Below are positions 1 through 8,033 of a DNA stretch of 64,000 nucleotides, piece after piece. A program made the position numbers and the translations under genes. The notes beneath the pieces are model-generated. The model saw only the letters and a list, made by a program, of their open reading frames with translations. It did no database searches and was not told the origin of the DNA. The stretch is taken from positions 79,932 to 143,931 of the forward strand of contig JADGDG010000009.1 of assembly GCA_016744995.1 (NCBI GenBank), read 5' to 3'. Positions within the stretch are counted from its first letter, which is position 1; each line of letters begins with the position of its first letter. This stretch comes from Gammaproteobacteria bacterium (GTDB lineage Bacteria > Pseudomonadota > Gammaproteobacteria > GRL18).

Positions 1-38
1 TCAGTCCAGCTCTGGCGAAGAAAAAAGGGAAGACTGAT

Positions 39-1259
39 ATGAAAAACGTACTCATTATCGGGGCAGGAGGCGTCGGTTCAGTTGTTGTACATAAATGCGC
101 CCAAAACAATGATCTCCTGGGCGATATCTGCATTGCCTCAAGAACCTTTGAGAAGTGCGAAGCAATTATCGAAAGTGTGCATAGAAAAGATAATCTGAAA
201 GACAAAAATAAACAGCTTTATGCCATACAGCTTGATGCCAGCAAACGTGAAAATATCGTTATGGCCATACAGGAAACAGCCTCTGAGATTGTGATAAATG
301 TTGGTACAGCATTTATCAATGAAGTCATTATGGATGCCTGCCTGGAAGCAGGAGCAGCCTATATTGATACCGCAGTCACTGAAGATATTAATGTCATTAA
401 TGCGCCATATCCCTGGTATGCGGAATTTGACTGGAAGCGTAAGCCACAGTTTTCTGAAAAAGGCTTAACTGCTATTCTGGGCGCAGGTTTTGATCCCGGT
501 GTTGTCAATGCCTATTGTGCCTATGCCTTAAAGCATGAGTTTGACAAGATCAATGTGATCGATATTATGGATGTTAATGCGGGAGATCACGGCAAATACT
601 TCTCTACTAATTTTGACCCGGAAATCAATCTGCGGGAAATTCTTGAAGACGTGGGTTACTGGGAAGACCGACAATGGAAAGAATGTGAACACCATGAAAT
701 ATCCAGATCTTATCCCTTTCCAGTGGCCGGTGAGCAAAAAGTGTATTTAATGGGGCATGATGAAGTGCATTCCCTGTCCATCAATATGGATGTTGATACA
801 GTGCGTTTCTGGATGGGTTTTGGTGAGCATTATCTAAACTGTTTTCAGGTGCTAGAAAATATAGGTCTGCTCAGTCATGAACCCGTAACCACAGCAGAAG
901 GGCAGCAAGTGATCCCTTTAAAAGTAGTCAAAGCCTGCCTGCCTGATCCTTCATCTCTGGCCGCAGGATATACAGGAAAAACCTGTATCGGCAATCTGAT
1001 TAAAGGTGAAAAGGACGGTAAAGAAAAAACCATTTTTATCTATAATGTTTGCGACCATCAGGAATGTTATAATGAGGTTGAATCACAAGCTATTTCCTAT
1101 ACAGCAGGCGTGCCGCCTGTTGCCGCAGCCATATTGATTGCACAGGGAACATGGGATGTTAAAAAAATGGTTAATGTGGAAGAGCTTGATGCCGATCCTT
1201 TTCTCGACTTACTAAAAACAATGGGCTTGCCTACTTCAATAAGGATTGAGGAATGCTAG
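39..1259 (+). CDS. Carboxynorspermidine synthase (dehydrogenase), saccharopine dehydrogenase-like
   Basis: This 406-residue protein is very close in length and text to Vibrio carboxynorspermidine dehydrogenase. That enzyme reductively condenses aspartate semialdehyde with a diamine to form carboxynorspermidine or carboxyspermidine, which NspC then decarboxylates. Seen here: an N-terminal Rossmann motif GAGGVG (residues 8-13), 'GAGFDPGVVNAY' near residue 150, 'DVNAGDHGK' near 180, and a C-terminal 'AISYTAGVPP'. The start is supported by a GGGAAG ribosome-binding site. The 3' end overlaps the downstream P-type ATPase start by 7 nt, so the two are probably translationally coupled. The usual partner nspC would be upstream, outside the window. 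The family assignment is strong; whether the diamine is 1,3-diaminopropane or putrescine cannot be read from the sequence. Confidence 0.93.
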   Translation: MKNVLIIGAGGVGSVVVHKCAQNNDLLGDICIASRTFEKCEAIIESVHRKDNLKDKNKQLYAIQLDASKRENIVMAIQETASEIVINVGTAFINEVIMDACLEAGAAYIDTAVTEDINVINAPYPWYAEFDWKRKPQFSEKGLTAILGAGFDPGVVNAYCAYALKHEFDKINVIDIMDVNAGDHGKYFSTNFDPEINLREILEDVGYWEDRQWKECEHHEISRSYPFPVAGEQKVYLMGHDEVHSLSINMDVDTVRFWMGFGEHYLNCFQVLENIGLLSHEPVTTAEGQQVIPLKVVKACLPDPSSLAAGYTGKTCIGNLIKGEKDGKEKTIFIYNVCDHQECYNEVESQAISYTAGVPPVAAAILIAQGTWDVKKMVNVEELDADPFLDLLKTMGLPTSIRIEEC

Positions 1260-3307
1260 TCAATGGACTATTGCTGTTAAGCGGTATAGGAAGTAGTTTT
1301 CTTACCTCTGCACTGGTGCATAAAAAATATCCCAAAAAAGTCAATTACAAAAAATTTATCTTTTCTGTTACTGTACCTGATAACTCTTTACTTAATCAGG
1401 GCACGACCCAAAAGAATGAGCTGCTGCCTGATAAGGAAGCACTTCAGGAAACGGATATAGCGAGTGTTGAAGAATGGATTGACGGGCATTTAACACTCTC
1501 CAGTATTGCCATGGGCACAACTCTTATTGGCATCTGGCTGCCGCCCTTTTCACTGATCAGTATCGCCACACTCGCTTATCTGACCATTCCTATGGTGCAG
1601 CGTTCTTATCATGGCATTGTGCATCAGCGTAAACTCAAAGTCGATATGGTTAATCTGGTGACCCTGCCCTTGCTAATAGGCTCAGGTTATCTTCCAGTCG
1701 CAGCCTTTGGTTATTGGCTCTATTATATGGGCCTCAAGGTGATGGCCAAAGCTAAAAACAGCTCACATAATCAGTTAACGCATATTTTTCAGGAATGTAT
1801 GAGTACCGTCTGGATAGTAAAGGATGGTATTGAAATAGAAATAAGTTTTGAAGATTTACAGGTGGGTGATATTGCAGTGATTCAGGGAGGCGAAACCATC
1901 CCTGTAGACGGCACGATCATCAAGGGTTTTGCCAGTATTGATCAACGGGCCATGACCGGAGAAGCCCAGCCCGCAGAAAAAGAAACAGGTGAATCCGTAT
2001 TTGCATTCACCCTGATGCTCACTGGAAAAATCTGGGTAAAAGTCGAAAAAGCCGGTGATGAAACCGTTGCATCTCAAATTCAGTTACTCTTAAACGATAC
2101 CACCGATTATACTGCTTCTGTGGAGCTGCGTGTTGAAAAACTATCCGATCAACTGGCATTCCCTTCGCTCTTTTTAGGTGCTCTTGCACTACCTGTTGCT
2201 GGTTATACCAGTGCTTTAGTGGTACTGGATTCAGCCTTGATCGACCATCTTAATATAACCGGTAACCTTAACGTACTAAGTCACCTGTCCAATGCAACAC
2301 AGCATAGGCTATTGATTAAAGATGGACGTGCTTTGGAGCACCTGAAGAATATCGATACGATTGTTTTTGATAAAACAGGAACACTCACTCAAGAGATTCC
2401 CCATGTAGGAAAAATTTACGCCAATCACTCTTTCACTGAAGAAGAAGTACTCATCTATGCTGCCACAGCTGAATATAAACAAAAGCACCCAATTGCCAAA
2501 GCCATATTAAAAGCCGTTGAAGAGCAGGTATTAACATTGCCCATTGTGGATGATACTCAGTATGAAATAGGTTATGGGATAAAAGTGACTGTCAACAAGC
2601 AGATCATCCGGGTAGGCAGCGGCCGCTTTATGGCACTGGAAAATATATCGGTTTCAAGTGATTATAAAATTCTGCAAGATGATGCCAATCAACAGGGCTA
2701 TTCACTAGTTTATATTGCAGTCGATCAACAACTGGCCGGGATCATTGAACTCCACCCCACTATTCGTCCAGAAGCAAAAGACATTATCAAACAGTTAAAA
2801 CAACGTGGTTTATCACTGGCTATTATTTCCGGCGATCATGAAAAACCCACTCAGGCACTGGCCGGAGAATTAGGTATTGACCACTATTTTGCTGAAACCA
2901 TGCCGCAAGACAAGGCGGATATCGTCAAGCAATTACAGCAACAGGGGAAATCAGTTTGTTTTGTTGGCGATGGCATCAATGATACCATCGCACTGAAACA
3001 GGCAGATGTTTCAATTTCATTGAACAGCGCATCTTCAATTGCCGCCGATACCGCACAGATTGTATTAATGGATGATAATTTGCAGCAATTCCCCAAACTC
3101 TTTGAACTGTCTGAAAGCCTGGAGAGTAATTATAAGAAAAGCCTGCTATGGGATATTATTCCAAATATGATTAATATTGGTGGCGCCTATTTCTTTCACC
3201 TTGGCGTTTATGGTGCACTGGGTATTTACAGCATTGGTCTGGCAGGTGGTGTGCTTAATGGAATATTCCCGGCGCTAAAGGCAAAGAAAAAATTGCCTGA
3301 AAAATAA
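1253..3307 (+). CDS. P1B-like P-type ATPase lacking the CPx motif (copy 1)
   Basis: The 684-residue protein has the full P-type ATPase core: TGE in the actuator domain ('MTGEAQPAEK'), phosphorylation motif DKTGTLT (Asp about residue 373), the P1B-type HP dipeptide ('KHPIAKAIL') and hinge GDGINDTIAL (about 572). It annotates by family as a heavy-metal ATPase. However, there is no N-terminal HMA/CxxC domain, and the membrane helix before the phosphorylation domain, where CPC/CPH/SPC normally sits, reads 'LALPVAGYTSALVVL' with no cysteine. The substrate is therefore not predictable as a soft metal. Coupling to carboxynorspermidine synthase (7-nt overlap, GAGG ribosome-binding site) suggests a role connected to polyamines, which is inference. 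Related copies lie at 15847-18063 and 46668-48746, and a gene fragment at 18241-18320. Confidence 0.9.
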   Translation: MLVNGLLLLSGIGSSFLTSALVHKKYPKKVNYKKFIFSVTVPDNSLLNQGTTQKNELLPDKEALQETDIASVEEWIDGHLTLSSIAMGTTLIGIWLPPFSLISIATLAYLTIPMVQRSYHGIVHQRKLKVDMVNLVTLPLLIGSGYLPVAAFGYWLYYMGLKVMAKAKNSSHNQLTHIFQECMSTVWIVKDGIEIEISFEDLQVGDIAVIQGGETIPVDGTIIKGFASIDQRAMTGEAQPAEKETGESVFAFTLMLTGKIWVKVEKAGDETVASQIQLLLNDTTDYTASVELRVEKLSDQLAFPSLFLGALALPVAGYTSALVVLDSALIDHLNITGNLNVLSHLSNATQHRLLIKDGRALEHLKNIDTIVFDKTGTLTQEIPHVGKIYANHSFTEEEVLIYAATAEYKQKHPIAKAILKAVEEQVLTLPIVDDTQYEIGYGIKVTVNKQIIRVGSGRFMALENISVSSDYKILQDDANQQGYSLVYIAVDQQLAGIIELHPTIRPEAKDIIKQLKQRGLSLAIISGDHEKPTQALAGELGIDHYFAETMPQDKADIVKQLQQQGKSVCFVGDGINDTIALKQADVSISLNSASSIAADTAQIVLMDDNLQQFPKLFELSESLESNYKKSLLWDIIPNMINIGGAYFFHLGVYGALGIYSIGLAGGVLNGIFPALKAKKKLPEK

Positions 3308-3372
3308 ATCTGCTTGAAGCCAGAACCAGACACAGTTTATGCATCTGACATGACTTATCACCAATATTCAAT

Positions 3373-3654
3373 TTACTTTTGGTGACGAAAAGCAAGTATC
3401 AAAATCTGCTCTTGTTTTTTGTCAAAAAAATACAAAGCCAGATATCCAGAGTCACCAAATTCAATAACCAGCTCTCGTAACTCTGGATATTCATTAATGG
3501 GTCGTCCAATTTCAGGAGCTGTTTCAAGTAAAACAAAATGCTCTTTGATCACATATGCTGCTCGTTTGGATGCCAATGGGTTTTTACGTTTTAAAAATTG
3601 ACGACAGCGCTCCATACCTTGTATTGCCTGTTCAGTAATTATTACTTGTGGCAT
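3373..3654 (-). CDS. Type II toxin, RelE/ParE family
   Basis: A 93-residue protein with the RelE/ParE toxin layout: an N-terminal helix pair ('GMERCRQFLKRKNPLASKRA'), a central 'APEIGRPINEYPELREL' and a C-terminal beta-rich end 'ILILAFRHQK'. ParE-type toxins poison gyrase, whereas RelE types cut mRNA on the ribosome; the sequence does not decide between them. The gene overlaps the upstream antitoxin gene by 13 nt, as expected for a coupled toxin-antitoxin operon. It is the first unit of the AT-rich accessory region and lies convergent to the P-type ATPase. Confidence 0.85.
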   Translation of the reverse strand: MPQVIITEQAIQGMERCRQFLKRKNPLASKRAAYVIKEHFVLLETAPEIGRPINEYPELRELVIEFGDSGYLALYFFDKKQEQILILAFRHQK

Positions 3655-3914
3655 TTTGGAGCTTCTGTTTCATCATCAGTACCCCAGGTGCTGAGCCAAT
3701 TTTGAACTTCCTGAGCAGTGAGATGTTGCCCTGTTTCTTTATAAGATTTCCAGGAAGCAAGCGCTTCCTGTGCAAATTGTTCCTTCACTTCATCTCGTTT
3801 AATATAATCTCGAATAGCCTCAAGCATAATCCAGTGTGGGGAACGATGCTTTCTATCAGCAATGATTTGAATATGCTGCTTTGTTTCAGTATCAATTTTT
3901 ATTGATGTAGACAT
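3642..3914 (-). CDS. Ribbon-helix-helix antitoxin (CopG/ParD-like)
   Basis: A 90-residue protein whose N-terminus 'TSIKIDTETKQHIQIIA' followed by 'RSPHWIMLEAIRDYI' fits a ribbon-helix-helix DNA-binding domain. The C-terminal half is acidic and would wrap the toxin. An AGGAG ribosome-binding site precedes the ATG on the minus strand. The upstream perfect inverted repeat at 3938-3954 is the likely autoregulatory operator. It pairs with the toxin gene at 3373-3654. Confidence 0.85.
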   Translation of the reverse strand: MSTSIKIDTETKQHIQIIADRKHRSPHWIMLEAIRDYIKRDEVKEQFAQEALASWKSYKETGQHLTAQEVQNWLSTWGTDDETEAPKCHK

Positions 3915-3937
3915 ACTTTGCTCCTAAAATAACACAG

Positions 3938-3954
3938 GTATTACTTAGTAATAC
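3938..3954 (-). promoter_or_regulatory. Candidate operator of the RHH/ParE-like TA operon
   Basis: Perfect 7-bp inverted repeat GTATTAC-TTA-GTAATAC, 24 bp upstream of the antitoxin start. Ribbon-helix-helix antitoxins normally bind short palindromes in this position. Its function is inferred from position only. Confidence 0.5.
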
Positions 3955-4006
3955 TTTAGCATATAAAGCAGATTATTTCACAAATAATATTTATCAGGGG
4001 TTACTA

Positions 4007-4265
4007 TTAAACCAGCCATTGATAATAATTTGTCTTTTGAGTTAAATTTGCCAAAGCGGTAATATCTAAATATGAAGATTCCTGGTTTCTACTGTGTGAT
4101 ATTTTAGTTTTATTTTCAAATAATCGAACTTTTGTACCAGATAATACATAAATTTGAATAAACCTCATTGAAATTGTGTTATTTTTGACTTTATCATCAA
4201 TAATGTTCAGTTGAGAAATACGGAGTTTGGTATTGCCAATATGTGTGTTTCTTAAGATTTAACTA
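4007..4265 (+). repeat. Dispersed repeat R3, copy 1 (gene-leader repeat)
   Basis: About 260 bp of non-coding AT-rich DNA starting TTAAACCAGCCATTGATAAT. It matches 7400-7574 along its length, except for an extra segment of roughly 85 bp present only here (about 4072-4160). Both copies end about 25 bp before the start codon of a plus-strand gene (4292 and 7599), so the repeat acts as a shared 5' leader or promoter module. The rest of the 3915-4291 gap holds the TA operator and no gene that I can support. Confidence 0.8.
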
Positions 4266-4291
4266 TTGAGCTAAAAAGGTAGTGCAAGGAA

Positions 4292-5095
4292 ATGTCTTCA
4301 GAACTGAGCAGGTTAAATAAACGAAAGGAAACAAGAGCTGAGTTAAATTTACTTAACAGCAACTCTGAGCATGTACTTATTATTCACTATTCCTGTGAAT
4401 CATTTTATGACATAAAAGATGGCCGTACACCTCGGGTTACGTCAATTGCAGTTAGAAACTTAAAAATAGCGCAAACTGAAAGCTTTTCAATCCATAAAAT
4501 CGCCGAGAGAAATGGCGTTGATATAGAACAAATCCCAAATCAATATGATGATCTTGAAAAAGATATGCTTTCAGATTTCTTTAAATATATATGCTATCGT
4601 CAAACATTTCACTTTGTTCACTGGAATATGCGGGATGGAAATTATGGGTTTTCTGCAATCGAGCATCGCCATCAAGTTTTAGGTGGTGAGCCATATTGTA
4701 TACAAGACGATAAAAAACATGATCTTGCACGTGCATTAATATCATTATTCGGTAGAAAGTATGTTGGTCATAATGGAGTTGGTCGTTTTCTTGCAATAAT
4801 TAGATTAAATAAAATCACTGACAAAGATGCATTAACAGGAGAAGAAGAGGCTCGTGCCTTTGATAATGGTGAATATATCAAGCTCCACCAATCTACCTTG
4901 AGAAAAGTTGATTGTATGTCAAATATTTTAGAGAGAACTATTGACGGTTCGCTTGTCACAAATGCAACATGGAAAGATCAATATGGGCTGCATCCTAAAA
5001 TTATAGTTGAGTATATTCGTGAACATTGGGCGTGGTCAGCTATTGTAATGGTTGCAATTATTGTTGGTTTAGTAGGTAGGTTTAGCGGTGAATAG
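4292..5095 (+). CDS. Uncharacterised protein with C-terminal membrane anchor
   Basis: I do not recognise this 267-residue protein. It is mostly soluble, with a conserved-looking core ('HYSCESFYD' near residue 32; 'HFVHWNMRDGNYGF' near 107; 'FGRKYVGHNGVGR' near 156). It ends in one predicted transmembrane helix, 'SAIVMVAIIVGLVGRF', so the bulk would be tethered to the inner membrane facing the cytoplasm. An AAGGA lies just before the ATG. It sits directly behind repeat R3 and is followed, 62 nt later, by the nuclease-peptidase fusion, with which it may form one unit. That neighbour makes a defence or stress role conceivable, but this is inference. Confidence 0.8.
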   Translation: MSSELSRLNKRKETRAELNLLNSNSEHVLIIHYSCESFYDIKDGRTPRVTSIAVRNLKIAQTESFSIHKIAERNGVDIEQIPNQYDDLEKDMLSDFFKYICYRQTFHFVHWNMRDGNYGFSAIEHRHQVLGGEPYCIQDDKKHDLARALISLFGRKYVGHNGVGRFLAIIRLNKITDKDALTGEEEARAFDNGEYIKLHQSTLRKVDCMSNILERTIDGSLVTNATWKDQYGLHPKIIVEYIREHWAWSAIVMVAIIVGLVGRFSGE

Positions 5096-5157
5096 TTCTA
5101 ACAAGTCATTCTTGTCAGCTGAGTCTGAGTTAGGCTCCAGAACGACCAAATATTAGA

Positions 5158-6435
5158 ATGAATACAGTTCAAAAAGGAAATAAATTAGAGGATAAAATCT
5201 TTGAACAGTTTAAAGATGATATTTCTAAAGATCTTTTTTGGGCCAAAAAAGATTTATGCAAGATTTACAAAAAGAAAGGGTATTATTCAGATAAAAGAAA
5301 GAAAAATATTATCTTTGATATTTCTATAGAAATATTTTTACCTGGTCAAAAAAAATATTCATTATTGGTGTTAATAGAATGCAAGAATTATACTCATAAA
5401 GTTCCTGTTGATGATGTTGAAGAATTTTTTGCAAAAATCAACCAGATATCAGAAGCAAATACAAAAGCGATAATTGTATCAAACAATTCTTTTCAAGAAG
5501 GTGCTCATAATTTTTCTGAGTCAACAGGTATTGGCTTGCTCCGGTATTATGATAGAGACAAACTTGATTGGGTTTTAACTCGTTCACCATCAAGTTTTTT
5601 ATCATATGAACAAGCTAGTAAAGAATCTACATCTGCATATTTAGCATTGCATGATGAGAATTATCAGAGTGAATATTATGATTTTTATGGCTTCATAAAT
5701 CATAAATATACAAATTCATTATGTGTATTTATCTCAAATATTATTTGTATTAATAATTCAAATAAATTTAATAACAAGTTGAGTTATATTGAGAACAAAA
5801 AGTTTAATGCCACTAATGTAGTAAAATTTATAAAGCCAAATGAAATTGAAGAAATATCAAGTTCAATACTTTCTAAAAGTGGCTATAAACAAGGTAAAAT
5901 ACAGCTTGAAAATATTTGTAAAATAATAAGTAACAAAACGGGTTTAAAAATAATAGAAACCACTTCACTAAAAGCAGGAGTATTGGGACAAATAAAATTT
6001 GATCCATTGGAAATCCATATAGATTCCAATCATAAAAGCATTGAAAGGAAAAGATTTACAATTGCACATGAACTTGGACATTATTTTTTAGGCCATTCTG
6101 CATATATGCATAGTGAAAATTGTTATGAATCTTCTATAGATTTAGAAAGTTCTCGTGAAATAGAGATAGTAGATATAATGAGAATGGAATGGCAAGCAAA
6201 TCAATTTGCTTCTAGCCTGTTATTACCTAAAACTGAGTTTATAAAATCATTTATTTTTTTGTTAGATAAATATGAAGTCAAAAACAGAGGTTTTGGTGTA
6301 ATTTATTTAGATGAACAACAATGTAACAAAAATATATTTTATAAAATATCCACATCTTTGATGTTAAGGTTTAATGTATCAAGAACAGTTGTGAAAATAC
6401 GTTTAAAAAAATTAGGGCTCATAAATGAACCATAA
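5158..6435 (+). CDS. Restriction endonuclease-like domain fused to ImmA/IrrE metallopeptidase
   Basis: The 425-residue protein has two recognisable parts. Residues about 1-140 resemble a PD-(D/E)xK nuclease core of the Mrr/endonuclease type: 'LVLIECKNYTHKVPVDDVEEF' followed by 'KAIIVSNNSFQEGA'. Residues about 240-425 are an ImmA/IrrE-family peptidase with zinc motif HExGH in 'FTIAHELGHYFLGH' (about 300) and a downstream 'EWQANQFASSLLLP'. ImmA peptidases cleave phage-type repressors in response to DNA damage; a nuclease in the same chain suggests a damage- or phage-triggered effector (inference). Codon use is strongly AT-rich. No good ribosome-binding site is seen, so the start is less certain. 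Confidence 0.82.
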   Translation: MNTVQKGNKLEDKIFEQFKDDISKDLFWAKKDLCKIYKKKGYYSDKRKKNIIFDISIEIFLPGQKKYSLLVLIECKNYTHKVPVDDVEEFFAKINQISEANTKAIIVSNNSFQEGAHNFSESTGIGLLRYYDRDKLDWVLTRSPSSFLSYEQASKESTSAYLALHDENYQSEYYDFYGFINHKYTNSLCVFISNIICINNSNKFNNKLSYIENKKFNATNVVKFIKPNEIEEISSSILSKSGYKQGKIQLENICKIISNKTGLKIIETTSLKAGVLGQIKFDPLEIHIDSNHKSIERKRFTIAHELGHYFLGHSAYMHSENCYESSIDLESSREIEIVDIMRMEWQANQFASSLLLPKTEFIKSFIFLLDKYEVKNRGFGVIYLDEQQCNKNIFYKISTSLMLRFNVSRTVVKIRLKKLGLINEP

Positions 6436-6460
6436 GTTAAATCTTCCTAACACTGAGTAT

Positions 6461-6512
6461 AATTAACAGGCCCCCATAGAATGAAGATTATAAATCATAA
6501 ATATTTTTGTAT
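6461..6512 (+). repeat. Dispersed repeat R1, copy 1
   Basis: Non-coding repeat of about 45-55 bp following the stop codon of 5158-6435. It contains TTAACAGGCC, then CCATAGAATGAAGATTATAA and ATCATAAATATT. Further copies are at 9991 and 11421. All three lie at or just after the 3' end of a plus-strand gene and just before a toxin-antitoxin locus. The remaining sequence to 6632 holds no supported gene. Confidence 0.8.
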
Positions 6513-6632
6513 AAATTCCATCAGTATTGATTAAAAAAGGAGCTTGTTCAGTGCCAGACCCCCATACTCTGAACCTAATGCTGACATTATTTGGTAAATA
6601 AAACTCATGCCTTATTTCCAGATTGCTGCCAT

Positions 6633-6972
6633 TCAATATTGGTTTCGAAACTTCTCAGAAATTTGTGCCATTTTTAACATGACATTATTATTACGGGCTT
6701 GTTCATGGGCATCAGGGCTTAGCAGGGCAATTAATAGATAGACCTCATTACTGTAAAATCCCTGGTAATATACAAGATGGTCATCACTTGTTTTGTTAAA
6801 CTGTCTTAAGCGGCGAGTTTTACGCTGTGCCTGTATCAATAAATGTAAATGTTGTAACTCCTGGAGTCGAACAGAAGGAAGACTATTTGCGTGATTATAA
6901 GGCGGCAGGTATACCTGTTTCTTTATAGCGTTTGAAATCAGCAGCAAGTTGAGCTAAGTGCTCGTTAGACAT
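6633..6972 (-). pseudogene. yafO: YafO-family toxin, frameshifted
   Basis: The C-terminal two thirds match E. coli YafO well: 'LRQFNKTSDDHLVYYQGF', 'LLIALLSPDAHEQARNNN' and 'AEKFR'-like ending 'ISEKFRNQY'. YafO is a ribosome-dependent mRNA interferase. The expected N-terminus is present in another frame: an ATG at 6972 begins MSNEHLAQLAADFKRYKETG and runs into a stop at 6897-6895, close to 'GIPAAL'. The body resumes in the shifted frame at about 'YNHANSLPS'. A single-base indel near 6895-6905 therefore separates the two parts. The toxin is probably inactive, unless this is a sequencing error or the frame is recovered. The antitoxin gene upstream looks intact. Confidence 0.8.
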
Positions 6973-7007
6973 CTATTCTCTAATCAGATCAGTTTTAAAA
7001 ATCCTGA

Positions 7008-7325
7008 TCACTCTGAAAAGCTTCCCAGTTTTTCTAAATCTTGCTCTGAAGCTTTTTCTAGCAATGCCATACCTTTATTTGTGATTTTCCTCATTTCTTC
7101 AGCAGCAGGACAGAACTCACCCTGGAATGTTTCAGTTTGATTGATCTGCCTAAGCATAGCGACCATTGCTTCGTATGCTGCTGCACCAATCACATAACCT
7201 GTTGGGCGATTATTTGATAGTACTGCAATTGCATGATCAGTGAAATACTGACTAGGGCTTTTCTTTAACTCTGAGACAGAAACAGTTTCATCTGCCAATA
7301 TGGTATGTGTTGCTTTAATATCCAT
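7008..7325 (-). CDS. yafN: YafN-family antitoxin (Phd/YefM fold)
   Basis: A 105-residue protein close to E. coli YafN: 'VSVSELKKSPSQYFTDH' and 'AVLSNNRPTGYVIGAAAYEA' are the Phd/YefM-type DNA-binding N-terminus, followed by an acidic toxin-neutralising tail. It lies 35 nt upstream of the frameshifted yafO start. An AGGA ribosome-binding site precedes the ATG, and a 12-bp palindrome at 7345-7356 is a candidate operator. In E. coli yafNO belongs to the SOS-induced dinB operon; no LexA box was seen here. Confidence 0.88.
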   Translation of the reverse strand: MDIKATHTILADETVSVSELKKSPSQYFTDHAIAVLSNNRPTGYVIGAAAYEAMVAMLRQINQTETFQGEFCPAAEEMRKITNKGMALLEKASEQDLEKLGSFSE

Positions 7326-7344
7326 GGAATATCCTGATACTTAT

Positions 7345-7356
7345 TTTAGTACTAAA
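7345..7356 (-). promoter_or_regulatory. Candidate YafN operator palindrome
   Basis: Perfect 12-bp palindrome TTTAGTACTAAA 20 bp upstream of yafN. It is flanked by two GATACTT words (7336 and 7372). Position and symmetry suggest autoregulation by the antitoxin. Confidence 0.4.
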
Positions 7357-7399
7357 TATAGCACCAAATTAGATACTTGTCTATTTGCAATATTTGCTC

Positions 7400-7574
7400 T
7401 TAAACCAGCTATTGATAATAATTTGTCTTTTGAGTTAAATTCTCCAAAGCGGTAATACATAAATTTGAATAAATCTCATCGAAATTGTGTTATTTTTGAC
7501 TTAATTATCAATAATATTCAATTGAGAAATATGAAAACAGCTATTGCCAATATGCGTGTTTCTTTAGATTTAAC
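7400..7574 (+). repeat. Dispersed repeat R3, copy 2
   Basis: Shorter copy of the element at 4007-4265. It shares the 5' block (TTAAACCAGCTATTGATAAT through CCAAAGCGGTAATA) and the 3' block (ACATAAATTTGAATAAA through GATTTAACT) but lacks the central 85 bp or so. It ends 24 bp before the DCC-family gene at 7599. Confidence 0.8.
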
Positions 7575-7598
7575 TGTGTAAAGTACGGTGAGGTAAAT

Positions 7599-8033
7599 AT
7601 GAAAGCTAGTACCCCTCCATGTATGGGTAAGGATGATAAGGTTATTTTATTCGATGGTGTATGCAAACTTTGCAATGCCTGGAGCCGGTTCATTATCAAG
7701 AACGACAATCAACATATATTTAAACTGTCGTCAGTTCAATCAAAAGAAGGACAAGCCATCTTGCAACATTTTTCAATGCCAATAGATTACTTTGATACAA
7801 TGTTATACGTTGATGGTATGGAAAAATATGAAAAAAGTGATGCTTTTCTAGAAATAATGAAACAGTTAAATGCACCCTGGCGTTTTTTCTTGATTTTAGG
7901 AATTGTACCAAGACCGCTGAGAAATTGGTTGTACGATAGAATTGCTCTTAACAGATATAAATTATTCGGAAAGTATGATCAATGCCTTTTGCCTGCTCCA
8001 GATCATGAATCCAGGTTTCTATCCAATGATTGA
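7599..8033 (+). CDS. DCC-family thiol-disulfide oxidoreductase-like protein (DUF393)
   Basis: A 144-residue protein with the family motif DGVCKLC near residue 19 ('VILFDGVCKLCNAW'), the DxxCxxC signature that names the DCC family. Downstream 'KLSSVQSKEGQAIL' and 'WLYDRIALNRYKLFG' are also typical. Members are predicted redox proteins of unknown substrate. A good ribosome-binding site (GAGGT) supports the start. The gene overlaps the following DoxX-like gene by 8 nt; the pairing of DCC with a small DoxX-like membrane protein suggests a membrane-associated redox unit. Confidence 0.85.
   Translation: MKASTPPCMGKDDKVILFDGVCKLCNAWSRFIIKNDNQHIFKLSSVQSKEGQAILQHFSMPIDYFDTMLYVDGMEKYEKSDAFLEIMKQLNAPWRFFLILGIVPRPLRNWLYDRIALNRYKLFGKYDQCLLPAPDHESRFLSND

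Noticed and set aside
5098..5133. Integron attC-like site (CTAAC ... GTTAGGC)
   Set aside because: The end words fit loosely, but the span is only 36 nt, shorter than functional attC sites, and no similar site recurs at other cassette borders. No integrase gene is present.
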